From Kuschelorhynchus macadamiae (taxonomy: Eukaryota > Arthropoda > Insecta > Coleoptera > Curculionidae): a DNA stretch of 64,000 nt. The DNA lies in NCBI GenBank assembly GCA_030620095.1, contig JAUTXW010001351.1, positions 496,001 to 560,000 of the forward strand. Direction: 5' to 3'. This document shows positions 36,110 through 47,419 of this stretch, piece by piece. The number at the start of each line of letters is the position of its first letter. Position 1 is the stretch's first letter. The notes under the pieces were generated by a model. The model worked only from the letters and a program-made list of their open reading frames with translations. It did no database searches and had not been told where the DNA came from. The position numbers and the translations under genes are program-made.

Positions 36110-37223
36110 ATACAGACTGCATTGATAACTAACAATCCAAGGAACCTTGATTTAATAAGGAAAATATGGTATGTGAACCCATATATTTTGGCTAAGGTCT
36201 GGTATGTGGCACAGATTTTACCCATTACCAACAAGTTAACTCAAAGAATAGTATTAATTACAGGTAAGTACATTTGGGGAGGATGTTTCTATAGAATAAA
36301 AAGACAACAGCCCGAATTGTAAACTACACAAGGAGGATTAGGTCTGATCAATGTAGAAAAGAAAGCATGTGCCCTTTTAGTGAATACTCAGGCTCTATCA
36401 TGGGTCAATGTACAAAATAAAGTATGGTACAACTCAAGTATGAACATTATTTTTGATGATCGAGCGGCAATTAACAATATTTATTTTAAAAAAAGTGTTT
36501 ACTAATATTAGAAACAATAAATTAAAGTTTAATATACATAGTATAATTAAAACTAAAGATATTTATAATAAGATAATGGAAAACCATTATAAAAAACCGG
36601 AAATTGAACTTAAATATCCACAAATAAAATGGAATACTTTATGGTCGATGTTATTAGTTAACAAAGAAATCCCTACTAAATGGCGATCGGCGGTATACAA
36701 AGCTGTTAATAATGTGTACCCGATGGCACAAAAAATATTTAAACACGGGTTATTTACTTCTGAAAATTGCCAAGCCAAAAGTGCAATACTGTAGGTAATA
36801 TATGGCAAATTAAGGAATGTGTCACGGCAAAAATGGTCTGGAACTGGTTGCGAACAATTATTTTACATATATTTGGTAAAAATATGGAAAACTTCTTGAA
36901 TTGTTTACAACTGTTTGAGGTGGTGTTTCGCGACAAAAAAGACAGTAATGGGTGGTGCTTTCTTATATGCGCACTGATCTTTTTTATTACCGAAATACAA
37001 ACTGGGAATATAGAGGACTTTAAAAACTTTTAACATATAAATAATAAATTCAGATAAAATAGAACTGTTTTCTAAAAAAAATATTTTTCTTTTAGGATTG
37101 ACTGTAAGATAAAAATATAATACATGTATATAACGTTATTGTAGAATAGGTAGCAGGTAGTATAATTGTTAGAAAAAATTGTACATTTTAAATTGCAAAT
37201 AAACGATTTTATGAAAAAAAAAA
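36110..37223 (+). pseudogene. 5'-truncated LINE with AATAAA and poly(A)
   Basis: The plus strand reads RKIWYVNPYILAKVWYVAQI, then LPITNKLTQR, then YIWGGCFYRIKR. After a stop come GGLGLINVEKKACALLVNTQ and, one shift on, WNTLWSMLLVNKEIPTKWRS and AVNNVYPMAQKIFKHG. KCNTVGNIWQIKECVTAKMVWNWL corresponds to the C-terminal zinc-knuckle-like C..C...H...C region. These are the C-terminal RT and tail of a LINE (L1/Tx1-like by phrase order, uncertain). An AATAAA lies at 37198-37203 and a ten-base poly(A) at 37214-37223, marking the 3' end. The protein is split by at least three stops or shifts. Confidence 0.7.
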
Positions 37224-37539
37224 TTGTAAGGTCGATATGTTCAAATTTGTCAGTTTTCAGAGTTTATTAAAGCGGGAGCATATTATTCTACAGGTTGATC
37301 AGAAAATTCAGGAAATTGCAGTCAAATTGATGACTGCAGTTTAGTTAAAAGGAATGGAATGAGCGCGTAGACTAAGTTGAGTTTTATATAGTCATTTGAA
37401 TGACACAATATCACATACTCTGCCTCCGTGCACATTAGTATGAAACTGAGCGGTAAGAGTGTTTGGTGTAGTACTATCTATGGACCGTCAAATCTCATGT
37501 ACTGATGATCTTAAAAATATAGTAATATCTTATTTAAAC
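37224..37539. other. Intergenic, nothing recognised
   Basis: AT-rich spacer following the LINE poly(A). No supported feature. Confidence 0.5.
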
Positions 37540-38420
37540 TAGCTTAATAATATTATTTTTGAGTTGATTTCGACCTCGATCCATCTCATTCTGATAGCAA
37601 TGGTAGTAACGTTCTCAGCACTTTTCTTTTAACAAATACGGACTTAAGCAGGTAATAACCGACTCTTATTGCAGATAATGCTCAATCCATACTAGATCTC
37701 ATTGTTATTACAAGTAAACAAATCTTAGGAAATGTTAGTTTTGAATGTTGATGGAGCATGACAAAATCAATATAAGTTAGGACATTTTTTCAATCTAATG
37801 GAGAAACACAAAATATTTAATTCAAACATAGAAACATTTTTTATCTACATGCACCAATAAAGCCCTCTGGATTTAATAAATTTGCAGCACCATGCCTTAA
37901 TGATAATTTTAGGCTAACGATGAAGTTACGGGCAACACCTTAATTCGATATAAAAAAACTTATTTACAACATGAATTTAAAAGCAATTGGCGTACATTAA
38001 TCTCTCCAAATCTTAACAATGAGGTAAAAAGTTCTTCAAACGGTATTGTAAGTGCCACTTCCTTCAATCAGTGTTCTAGAGGCAGCATATCAAAAATGGA
38101 CACTAAAGATAATACATGTGTCAATATTTAAATACTATTGATAGTAAAGTTGTAACCAATATGTTTTTGTTCAAGTTTTTTAAAAGTTCAGGAAATAATA
38201 GAACATATTAACTCAGATGTTAAGGGTGTTGATGGATTTCATTTATAGAAGATTGCGGCGAATTTTATCTTCCTAAATAATGCTGCATCAATGCTCAATA
38301 AAGTGCCGTGTATCTGCGTCTGGCAAGCTGTGAGAAGGGCAAAGATTTGCATAAAAATATGTCGTAAAGCATGTGCGTACCAACAGGTAATATATCGTCC
38401 AGCTATGTCTGGTATGCATA
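37540..38420 (+). pseudogene. Heavily decayed jockey-like LINE (endonuclease end to RT start)
   Basis: Phrases in shifting phases follow the order of a LINE ORF2: SILDLIVITSKQI (37687-37725, the endonuclease S.LDLI.T box), YLHAPIKPSGFNKFAAPCLN (about 37845-37905, the API...APW linker), LTMKLRATP, then a far weaker GVDGFH near 38230 (RT start) and a stretch around 38300. Multiple stops and deletions. It lies just downstream of a different LINE family and is not continuous with it. Confidence 0.5.
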
Positions 38421-38779
38421 TAAAGGGTTATTTATAAAAATCAACGAGCTAGTAAATTAATAATATATAGGATTTTTAACTTCAACTATAAAAAAATAGA
38501 CAACGTTTCATTCATTTCATTCATTCAATTCAAATAGTTTCAAATGTTGTATTTATTATTGTTTTTCGCGTGCGAGAGAAAACATATATCTTTCTCTGCG
38601 TCCCAAAAATGGCAACCCTATTGGCTGAACCAACGGCGGCTCGTTTCTCTTTAATTTAATATATGTTTATTGCAAGCAATTTAATGTGTTTTTGCCAATT
38701 TTATGTATCTGTCAAACGCATAGTCAGAAATTCGGATTTCGGGATTCAAAATCAGAAAGCAGGTGATATAATTATTTTA
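38421..38779. other. Intergenic, possibly start of repeat D2
   Basis: No gene. The sequence from 38570 onward (GCGTGCGAGAGAAAACATATA...) may belong to the repeat that follows, but copy D1 has no counterpart for it. Confidence 0.4.
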
Positions 38780-39180
38780 CGGTTCCTTTTTAGTTTCCTT
38801 GTAAGAGGAAAGTATTGTAATCATATAGAAATCACCTTTTGCGATTTTTACAGATCTTCACGTTTCAGGGATGTTGAAATTCGAAAACCCGTCGGTCTGT
38901 CTGTCTGTTTGCGGCATAGCTAAAAAACTACTTCAAGAAAATTCAATATAACGGAACAAAATGGCAGCCTAATAAAATGTTAAATAAATATTACTAAAAA
39001 ACTACTAATCCAATTTGCCGAATAAACCGGTAAAATTTTGGTGAGAAGCCTTTATGGCTAAACAAAATAGCGGTCTAATTAAGTGTTTAAAATATCATTA
39101 TCAAAAAATTATTTATTCAATTAAGTTGAAATCTTACACAAAAATCAAGTGTGAAAAAGGGATGAACCTGTAAAATTGGT

Positions 39181-39268
39181 AACAAACATAGAAAAAGACT
39201 CCAAGTTTCGGTTTCATTAAATTATTTTTTAATGAGACCGAGACTTGGAGTCTTTTTCTATGTTTGTT
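39181..39268. repeat. Near-perfect hairpin, 38-bp arms
   Basis: The left arm (39181-39218) starts AACAAACATAGAAAAAGACT. The right arm (39231-39268) ends AGTCTTTTTCTATGTTTGTT. The arms pair at 36 of 38 positions around a 12-base AT loop. Copy D1 of the surrounding repeat lacks this structure, so the palindrome formed in D2 after the copies separated. Confidence 0.92.
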
Positions 39269-39509
39269 ATTAAAACTAGGTCTATTTCAGCAATATGGAC
39301 AATTTCTTCGATTTTTTTTCTGTAAAATTGGGTATATGTTATATGGTGAAACAAAATGGCGGCTTAATTTTATGGATAAAAAGGCAGTAAAATTCCATTT
39401 TCTACAAAAAGAAAATTATTTTATCGAAGAAAATAATAAATATAATTGATTTTTTATATATAAGTAATTATAAAATAATACCGATAAATAAAACGAAAAA
39501 TTAAAAAAT

Positions 39510-39511
<2 letters not shown>

Positions 39512-39546
<35 letters not shown>
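39512..39546. repeat. (TA)17 microsatellite
   Basis: Pure TA run at the end of repeat D2, followed by GTAT-type repeats to about 39612. Confidence 0.95.
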
Positions 39547-39550
<4 letters not shown>

Positions 39551-39640
39551 ATGTTCGTAAGTATGTATGTATGCATGTATGCACATATGTATGTATATAT
39601 GTATGTATGTGTGTCAGAAAAATAATTTCAAAAAAATCAG

Positions 39641-40020
39641 GACATTGTTCTATGGCCGGAATATCCACATAACAAATACCACCACACACATTGTATTTGT
39701 AATTTCTTATAAGGTAAGACTTGGGTACTTGGGTTCAAAAATTAGTCCTTTTAATAGAACCTTTCTCGTAATAAAATATTTACACATATTGACATTTATA
39801 TAATGTGTTAATTTATTACAAAGTAACTGTATGGATATAAAATTGTGTGTGGTGGAATCTGTCACGAGGAAAGTTCCAGGTAACACAAAATATACCGATC
39901 TTTTAAATAATGCTGCAAAATGTTAAAACGTTTTTATATTTTTTTCATGAATTTTCAATTAGTTTAGTGTCAAATATTACAAGCAGTAGTTGATTTGGGC
40001 GACAGAATAATAATAATAGT
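39641..40020. other. Intergenic, nothing recognised
   Basis: AT-rich spacer up to the LINE target-site duplication. No supported feature. Confidence 0.5.
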
Positions 40021-40030
40021 TTTACTAGGA

Positions 40031-41561
40031 TCCTCTTTACAAGGAGAAGGAATTTAGGAGATTTTCGACCCCCAAGATTGTATGGTTCCAACTGACCTTG
40101 GCAAAAGAGGTTAAATACCTGGAGGTCACAGTAGATGCTGAGCTGGAAGACTCATGTCGATAGGCGGATAAGGAAGTCAATAGCGACCTTCTGGCAGCTC
40201 CGGTAGGCACAACCTGGGGGCTAAGTCCTAGGGTCATGCACTGGCTGTACCAAGCAGTCATAAGACCCAGGATATCATACGGCTCAATAGTATGGTGGTT
40301 CTCGGTAGAGAGGAAAACCATTCGTTCCAGTCTTGCAAAAGACCAGAGACTGGCTAGCCTAGCGATAACTGGAGCAATAAGGACGACGCCGTCAGCAGCA
40401 TTGGATGTCTTGCTAGGGCTGCCATCATTGTCGACTTTTATTAAGAAAGAGGCTATGGCAGCGCACTCCCACATTGTGGAAAGAGAGACCCCTTTATCTA
40501 CCTACAGAGTAGCGCGACCCTCAGGCAGACTAAGATGGCATAAGGGTTATAGTATCTCAATCCCCGAAAGAGAGGACTGGGAGAGAAACAGGCTAATGTT
40601 CTCCAGAGAGGCAATTGTTTGCTATACGGATGGTTCACGTATGACACAGTTGCAATCATCTGGTGCTGGAGTTTATATTGAGGCTACACAAACCGGGTCC
40701 AGCTTCCTTTTGGGGACGTTTTCAACGGTGTTTCAGGCTGAGGTATATGCCATTCTAATGGCAATAACGATTAAGGAAGTCATAGAGGGGGCTGAGGGAG
40801 AGATTGTCATATGCTCAGACAGTCAAGCAGCACTAAAGGCGCTCGACTCACCCATGGCGGGATCAGTTTTGGTTCAGGAATGCGATGACAGGCTAGAGCA
40901 GTTGGCCCGACGTAAAAGAGTGAAGTTGGTTTGGGTGCCAGGACACTGTGGGATTGAGGGCAACGAGAGGGCAGATGAGTTTGCTAGACTCGGCGCCACC
41001 AGCCCGTATGTAGGACCAGAACCAGCTTTAGGCATCACTAGGCAGCAGATAAGGACAGCACTCGACGAATGGGCACAACATGAACTTCAACGTGAATGGG
41101 GCCAGTCCGGGGTCGGCAGGCTAGCTAAAGACTTCATTGTGCAGCCCGATAAGGGCCGAACAGAGTGGTTACTAGCCCGAGACAGGAAAGCTCTAAATTC
41201 CATCGTAGGAATAGTAACGGGCCACTGTCGATTGAGGAGACACCTCTTTATGTTAGGCATTGAGGAAGATTCTATCTGCACGGAGTGTCAGGAAGAGGAG
41301 GAAACTCCGCTTCACTTCCCGTGTAGATGTGAAGCGCGAGCGAGACTGCGACGAGATATTTTCGGCACTACGGTCTTGCATAGGGACGAAGTTAAGGATC
41401 TTGCATAGAAGGATATGCAGACTTACATAGTAAGGACAGGCAGATTCAAGGATGTACACCTGGTGGCGGGTGGTGATTGAAGGAGGAGCTGGGGTAGACT
41501 GAAAGGGCCTTATAGGCCTACCAGTCAGGTCTCTAGACCTCCCCCTAACTACTACTACTAC
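40031..41561 (+). mobile_element. 5'-truncated RNase H-bearing LINE with 10-bp target duplication
   Basis: Flanked by perfect direct repeats TTTACTAGGA at 40021-40030 and 41562-41571. The 3' end is a (TAC)n tail (AACTACTACTACTAC). The 5' end starts inside the RT thumb, so it was truncated at insertion, as is usual for LINEs. The RT C-terminus, RNase H and a zinc-knuckle-like C-terminus suggest the I/R1/LOA group of LINEs (inference). It has higher G+C than its surroundings, and the perfect duplication argues for recent insertion. Confidence 0.9.
40045..41408 (+). pseudogene. LINE ORF2 C-terminus: RT thumb, RNase H, zinc-knuckle-like
   Basis: The first part (40045-40195) reads RRFSTPKIVWFQLTLAKEVK and AELSWKTHVDRRI in shifting phases. 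A long open frame follows, 40236-41408 (390 codons). It contains LYQAVIRPRISYGSIVWW (RT thumb) and RNase H with all four catalytic acids in the frame's numbering: D132 in CYTDGSR, E169 in FQAEVYAI, D195 in CSDSQAAL and D247 in GNERADEFA. It also has GHCGIEGNERAD and a C-terminal C348..C351..H360..C363 cluster (CTECQ...LHFPC). RNase H removes the RNA strand during target-primed reverse transcription. The RT palm is absent, so the product would not retrotranspose. The upstream shift near 40195 shows a one-base indel. Confidence 0.85.
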
Positions 41562-41571
41562 TTTACTAGGA

Positions 41572-41771
41572 ACTGAACAGCTACGTATACTACGAGTATA
41601 TACCATTGATACTGGCGACTGAAGGATATAACAAAACACTTTTAAAGAAGATTTTCTTTGTGCAGCAAAGTTATTTACATAAAGTTTTTAAAAAAGGGCT
41701 TTACAGGGAAATTTTTTTAATATATTTTTTTAATTATACCTGCCTCCCCTAAATTCATATTATTCATACAC
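41572..41771. other. Short AT-rich spacer
   Basis: Between the LINE target duplication and the MITE. No feature seen. Confidence 0.5.
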
Positions 41772-41920
41772 CCGTACTCACTAAAGAGGTTTAAATTTAG
41801 ACCAGGTCTAAGTGGTTATAGGTTTAAGATGACATTTTTAACAATTGAACAATTTTTTTTCTAAATTTCTTTTTCTAAACTAGATCTGGTCTAAATCTTA
41901 AACCTTTTTAGTGAATACGG
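41772..41920. mobile_element. MITE with about 38-bp terminal inverted repeats
   Basis: The left end CCGTACTCACTAAAGAGGTT continues as TAAATTTAGACCAGGTCTA. The right end, read inward, is CCGTATTCACTAAAAAGGTT and continues as TAAGATTTAGACCAGATCTA. The arms match at about 35 of 40 positions around a 70-bp AT-rich centre. No coding capacity. The flanks show no clear duplication, so the superfamily is unassigned. Confidence 0.8.
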
Positions 41921-44900
41921 AGGATAATGTTTACTAACTAAAATGAAACTAACTTCCCTATTTATAAATAATTACTCATTTTTAAATAGGATAGTTTTTG
42001 TATTGATAACCCCAAATCTATGTGTCTTGGTTAAGTCTAAATGCTTCATGGTTTCTTTATGTATTCTAATATTGAAATACTTTTTTAAAATTAATTTTAA
42101 CAAATGACTGGGATATTCGCCTAGGACTTCGTCGTCATACATGTGAACCCGAAATAGATCATACATTGAAGATGGCAAATATTTCATAGTATTAACAATT
42201 ATATAGTAACTAAATTTTGATGTTTTTATTAAAAATACTATTAGTTTTACGGAGCAACCTAAAAAACTTCCCAGCTGCCCTGCTTGTCTCTATAACTTTA
42301 CTTACTAACTTCAACCAAATTTTAATTATATATTAGATAAAACCAGAGGAACTAAGTAGTTTGGTATATGGAGGAATAGCATGAGCTACTTACTCGTAAG
42401 TATCTGAAGATTAAAATCACAATATGATTTAAACAAAATGTTTCATAACCAAGAGCCACTTTAAAAATCCGCAAAAATACGTTTCTTTTTAAACAAAAGC
42501 ATTTAGCCATAGAAATATAGAACTTATTCACATCCAAAATAGTATATTTGTATTCTAAATAACGCACTTAAGCCTTTAGAGAGCTAGTATGTATTTTAAT
42601 GTTTATGTTAGTACCCATTTTTTTTCCTGTTTTTGTATGCCAATTATCATACTCGAATGGCTAAAATATAAAGTTAATATGTGTAAATGCTAAGGCGATA
42701 CGGTTCGGACACCACTGATATTTAATCTTAATTACGCCAAGACTTACTTGTGACATGATACTTCCAGACTTAAATAGCCTGTATTTCCACAAACACACTT
42801 ACCTTTTACAGTTTTTCATTTATTTATGCGCTACAACACACAGAACTTACAAAATCATTAAAAAACTAAAAAAAAAATATATAAATAACAACGATTGAAC
42901 GCGGTACCAAAGATGACAACAATGCAGCGTCTGTTTTGTAATTATACTATAAGACAAGAGTGCTATGAATGAATAGTTGTAAAACTACTCGGGACGTAAA
43001 TCTGGCATATCGTCGTTACCAATTTTATTTGGTAATATTTTTATTATTACATTTTTGTAATTCTTTAAAGACCTTATTTGATTACTTAGTCTATAAAACA
43101 ACGTTTTAAAGTCTAAGGTTAATTATTGTGTGAAGTTTTTTTATATACATATAACTGTATTATGAAAATATATAAACATATTGAAGAAATTCGATAAAAC
43201 TTGGCTTAGAATATTTGACTATTTTTAAAACGTGACAACAACATACACATATCGATGTAGTGGAGAGAGAAAACATTCATTCTATGATCTCGTATTAAAC
43301 GTAATTAGTTGGGTCTCTTTTGTTTTTATAGTCTAAGGTTTTTAAAAATTATAAGTTGATAAACCGATAATAACTTATGATGGCATACTACAGAGTCATC
43401 TATTATGTCATAGTATGCAATCATGAGAAATCTATGTTCATATAACTGTAGGGGTTATGTACGCTAGTATCGAAAAGTATTTCTTCTTTTGAACGGTCAT
43501 TCTAGTCAAAAAATTTCTATACATAGTCAATAATACTAGCTTTGCTTTAATTTGCTTTCCAGTGCATTGTAATTATCAAGTGCAATCACTTGATATTGAA
43601 TTATTAGGTCTTTGCAAAGGTTGCTGTATCTAAAGACACAAATATGGTAGTGTCAAGTTGCCAGTCTTTTCACAAAAGCCTATTTTAAAATTACTGCACC
43701 AGGGAATGCAATAAGAGCCTCTGGCAAACTATGAATTCTGAGATCTTTGAAGATTAGATTGGAGAAAAATTATTGTTATTACCAATGTCTGCACACAAAA
43801 GTGAAATCATGGCTGTTTAAATACAACACGTGTTATTGCAAAATAAAAAGAAAACGGAGGATAAAACTAAAGAAGGATTTAAGAAGAAAGCGAGAAGTGC
43901 AAAACAAAACCAATAGGAGAGCAATAAAAAGGTGTCAAGTACAATAGCATAACCCTGTTTAGCTCATAATTATTTTGTACTATATAGTGTTATATTTTAA
44001 TTTCTTTTATTAAATACCTACATATTACAATACAATTTTGGCTATTTAAATAAGAAATATTTTATATTTTCTTATCATAACAGCGTTGCCATATTATTTT
44101 TTATTCCTGAACTTCTCAGATTTTTAAATGGGTCACCGAACCGTTACGTTAGTAATACCACGTATTACTAATGAGTAACTTGATATCACATACTAATATG
44201 CAATTTAAAATATTGTAATAAGGCCCAAATGAGCATTTATGTCAAAACAAAATTTAGTCAACCATACAAATAGTTCTATTCAAATTGTCATAATGTTATA
44301 AAAGTACGCAAACACGATTTACAGTGTTTTATCTAAATTGCAAAAAAGTACTACACATTAAATAGGTATAAATAACATTTCATTTTAATACCTTCGTATG
44401 GAAAAAAGGGTCAAACACCCGCCATATATTTTATTTGTGCATATTTTCATGCATCTGTGGTCAATATTCTTATTCCAACTTCAAATAGTAATTTATTTAC
44501 ATTTATACTATTATCAAATAAAATATTGGAGTCTATTATTGAGTTGAACAGTCAATAAATTTTAATTATATATCCGTTAAATTAAAGTCGGGTAATATAT
44601 TTGAAGTAAAACCGAAAATTTTAATTAAAAATGGGAAACATCACAGAAATAAAATATAAAATACACGAAAGCCGAAATATTAAATTCAGACGAAAACGGC
44701 CAATCAAAATTTCATTTGAAAGGACATTATGTACTGAGACACTTGCAAAATGGGTTAATAGTCAACTGATAATTTTAAATAAATTAAATTAAAGCTAATA
44801 TGCATTTCTAGATATATTATATTAGTTATACGCCCTATAACTATTCTTACCAATAATCAATATTATCATAATTACCTACTGCGGTTTCAGTACTATCTTT

Positions 44901-45691
44901 TATTTTTAATTCTTGCTATTCTTTAAAGCAATTATACTACAAAAATTTAAAATATATATTTAAAATATTTCCAGATAAATTCAACGTTTAACCGATATAT
45001 TTCAATGACTTTTATTGAAAAACGAAGCACGATATTACTAACTTACTAAAATAACTTATTGCGGTTTCCAGTTTTAAGCTCAACCTACGAATCATTTCTA
45101 ATACGTTAGTCAGTTGTAAATAATGATTTGTTGTGTGACATTACTATTATTTTATATCTAATTGGTAACAATCAGACATATTAGGTACTCTGTCCAGATA
45201 TGGGCAACAAGAGAAACTACCATGTATTATATCGTCTCAGTATCTGGGTATTAATAAATGGCCATCAAGTGATTAAAAAGTCTAACCGATCAAGTATAAT
45301 AATGACAATATTAATATTGTAAATAAGACACAAACATTGTGTTTGTACTCGTGGAGTGTGTGAACCTTTTGATTTACAAATAAATGCAACAACTCTTAAC
45401 AGCAAAATACAAAATTGTTTTTAATGTTTGCAAGCCCTACTTTTTATTGTTTCTTATAGGTTAGGTTTTCTTTCCTCTTTTTTCGTCGGCGTCGCTGGTA
45501 TCATTTTTCAGTCGATAAATTCATGCTAGGTGACTACGGCGACGGCAGACGTGGATATAATTTTGTTTATCGTGAATAAATATAACCAGAGATAATATGA
45601 GAAAATTAAATGCAATTTCATTTTTAGGGAGAATTATTCAGATATTATCATTATTTGTAAAAAGGAAGTTAAACAGAAACGCATTAGGGTC

Positions 45692-45765
45692 GCGTAAAAT
45701 TCTATTTATCTAAAACACTAGGCGATTTTTTCTCACCTTATGTTTTAGATGAACAGAATTTCGCC
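45692..45765. repeat. Imperfect palindrome
   Basis: The left arm GCGTAAAATTCTATTTATCT (45692-45711) and the reverse complement of the right arm GTTTTAGATGAACAGAATTT (45742-45761) match at most positions. The loop is about 25 bp. Confidence 0.6.
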
Positions 45766-46427
45766 AGAAGCTCTTACTTGATTATTTAATCATATTTTTA
45801 TAATAAAATCAACATATCATCACTTTTATTTATTTTCATTATAATATTCACATGCAAAGTGAAGGTTAAGTAAATTATTTGAGGTGCTGCGTTGCTTCTA
45901 GCGGGAAACTTTTACAAAGTTGCCACATAGTAAAGGCGAATTTATCCTACGTTATGTGAACATGTATATGGAATGTTTTATTGTTTTTTATTGAATACAA
46001 ATTTTACCACTACTATACACTTAAAAAGACCTGTGGATCCACTTGTCTATAACGACCCTTAAACGTCAATGAGGAAATTGCTCTTAAACAAGGCAGCAAT
46101 ATGCTCATTTGTTTGGCAGGTCCCTATGGCGACATCGTGGTTAAATCCAAATAATTAATTCATTTTTTGAATTTAGGCTTAATGAATTGTATGGATTTTG
46201 ATTTTAAGTCGAAAACATCAACAGGGGACATAAGATTACCCTGTGGTGATTTATAGATTAGTTACAGAAATTTCATTATTGATTCTATTTTAAATGTAGC
46301 TTGAAGTTTTAGTTTTATTGCGCTGAGTTAGTCATTATAGGACAAATATTATTAGTTCCATTTATGTCCATTTTGGGAGTTAAACGTTGAAATATACCCT
46401 AATATACAGTGAAGTAATTTGTAAATA

Positions 46428-46700
46428 AAACGATAATTGTTGTCAAATTTCGACCTCACCCAACTAGTTTTTAATAAAAAGCTCTATATTTCATTATATT
46501 TTGAATTCCATCGATGAAGGTGTTGCCACTATTTATTTTTAATATAGATTTCAGGTATAATAATAAAACCATAGTTTATGTCAAATTTCGACGGAACCTA
46601 ACTCGTTTTAAATAAAAACCGCACTATTTCAATACGTTTTTCATTCCACGTAAGATTCCAGATCGCCTAGTTACTGCCTATATTTAATTTTTATTGAATG
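46428..46700. repeat. Two diverged tandem units, 138-bp period
   Basis: GTCAAATTTCGAC recurs at 46442 and 46580. The following sequence (ACTAGTTTTTAATAAAAA versus ACTCGTTTTAAATAAAAA, then ATTCCAT versus ATTCCAC) keeps pace for over 100 bp. The units differ by many substitutions. Confidence 0.6.
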
Positions 46701-47419
46701 TATTTCTGTTATTTAATTAATTGATAGTCTTAATTTTAGTAATTAATTCCGCATTTGATTAAAATGGTATTTTGAAATCAAAATCTAGCTAGTTTTATTT
46801 CTGGAATATTTTTGGGCAATTTGTTTAGTTAGGGCGCATTTGCGTGACCAAAACTCTATAGTTTGAATTTAATATATTTTGAATCTACAAGTTCGATTTT
46901 GCCATATAAATGGCAGCACACCACATGCCGATTTAGAATCAGATAAGATAACCAATTTTGGAGAATTTATATTTACTCAAAAAAAAAAGAAAAACGGGAA
47001 AAATGCATAATGAATGTTAAGTTGATTTATTTCTTTTACATTTTACAGAATAAATTAAAATGATTGAAATTCAAATTCAAATTCAAAATCATTTTATTAC
47101 CAACCAATTTATAGAAAATTAGTAGCACAACGTACGTGGCACGCATGTGTGGTGTAGACCGTGAAAAATAAACAAACTGTAATTAATAATTAGATTCAGA
47201 GCTATACCTACGTAATTCAGGTTTCCTATTTACTAACTGCTAATTGAGCAGAGAAACAGTCAGAAGCAGCGCAGAGAGGCAGAAAGAGATCCGAAGAAAA
47301 AAACAAGGTTTAAACTTTTTGAAATGTATAAACAACATAATCATTTCATATGTGGATTTATAAATGTATTATAAATGATAAGAGATAAACAAAATACCCA
47401 AAAAACCATAACTATAATA

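Larger units (their letters stand above)
38780..39640 (+). repeat. Minisatellite-like dispersed repeat, copy D2
   Basis: Begins with TTTAGTTTCCTTGTAAGAGG, then a (GTCT)n-type stretch, TCGGTCTGTCTGTCTG (38894-38909), and GCGGCATAGC. It continues with at least three degenerate units of about 110-150 bp built on AAAAAACTACT...GGAACAAAATGGCAGCCTAAT. It ends with (TA)17 and (GTAT)n. Shares phrases and order with 35380-35760. Contains the inserted hairpin at 39181-39268. Confidence 0.6.
41921..47060. other. 5-kb stretch with no gene
   Basis: AT-rich throughout. I see no coding frame with family resemblance, no RNA gene and no LTR or TIR pair. Two minor structures are listed separately: a palindrome at 45692-45765 and a diverged tandem repeat at 46428-46700. 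A CG-richer line at 45485-45555 is open for only 20 codons after a weak splice-acceptor-like CATTTTTCAG. Confidence 0.5.

Noticed and set aside
42808..42925. Minus-strand AAAAG|GTAAGTG donor-like site after a TATA-like stretch, possible first exon
   Set aside because: No open frame, no matching acceptor and no conserved upstream elements; a chance match is likely in 5 kb of AT-rich DNA.
43747..43947. 66-codon lysine/arginine-rich frame
   Set aside because: Composition follows an A-rich stretch (AAAAAGAAAACGGAGG); no homology or splice support.
45485..45575. GC-richer patch with a CATTTTTCAG acceptor-like sequence and 20 open codons
   Set aside because: Too short, ends at a stop, and no donor or family resemblance.
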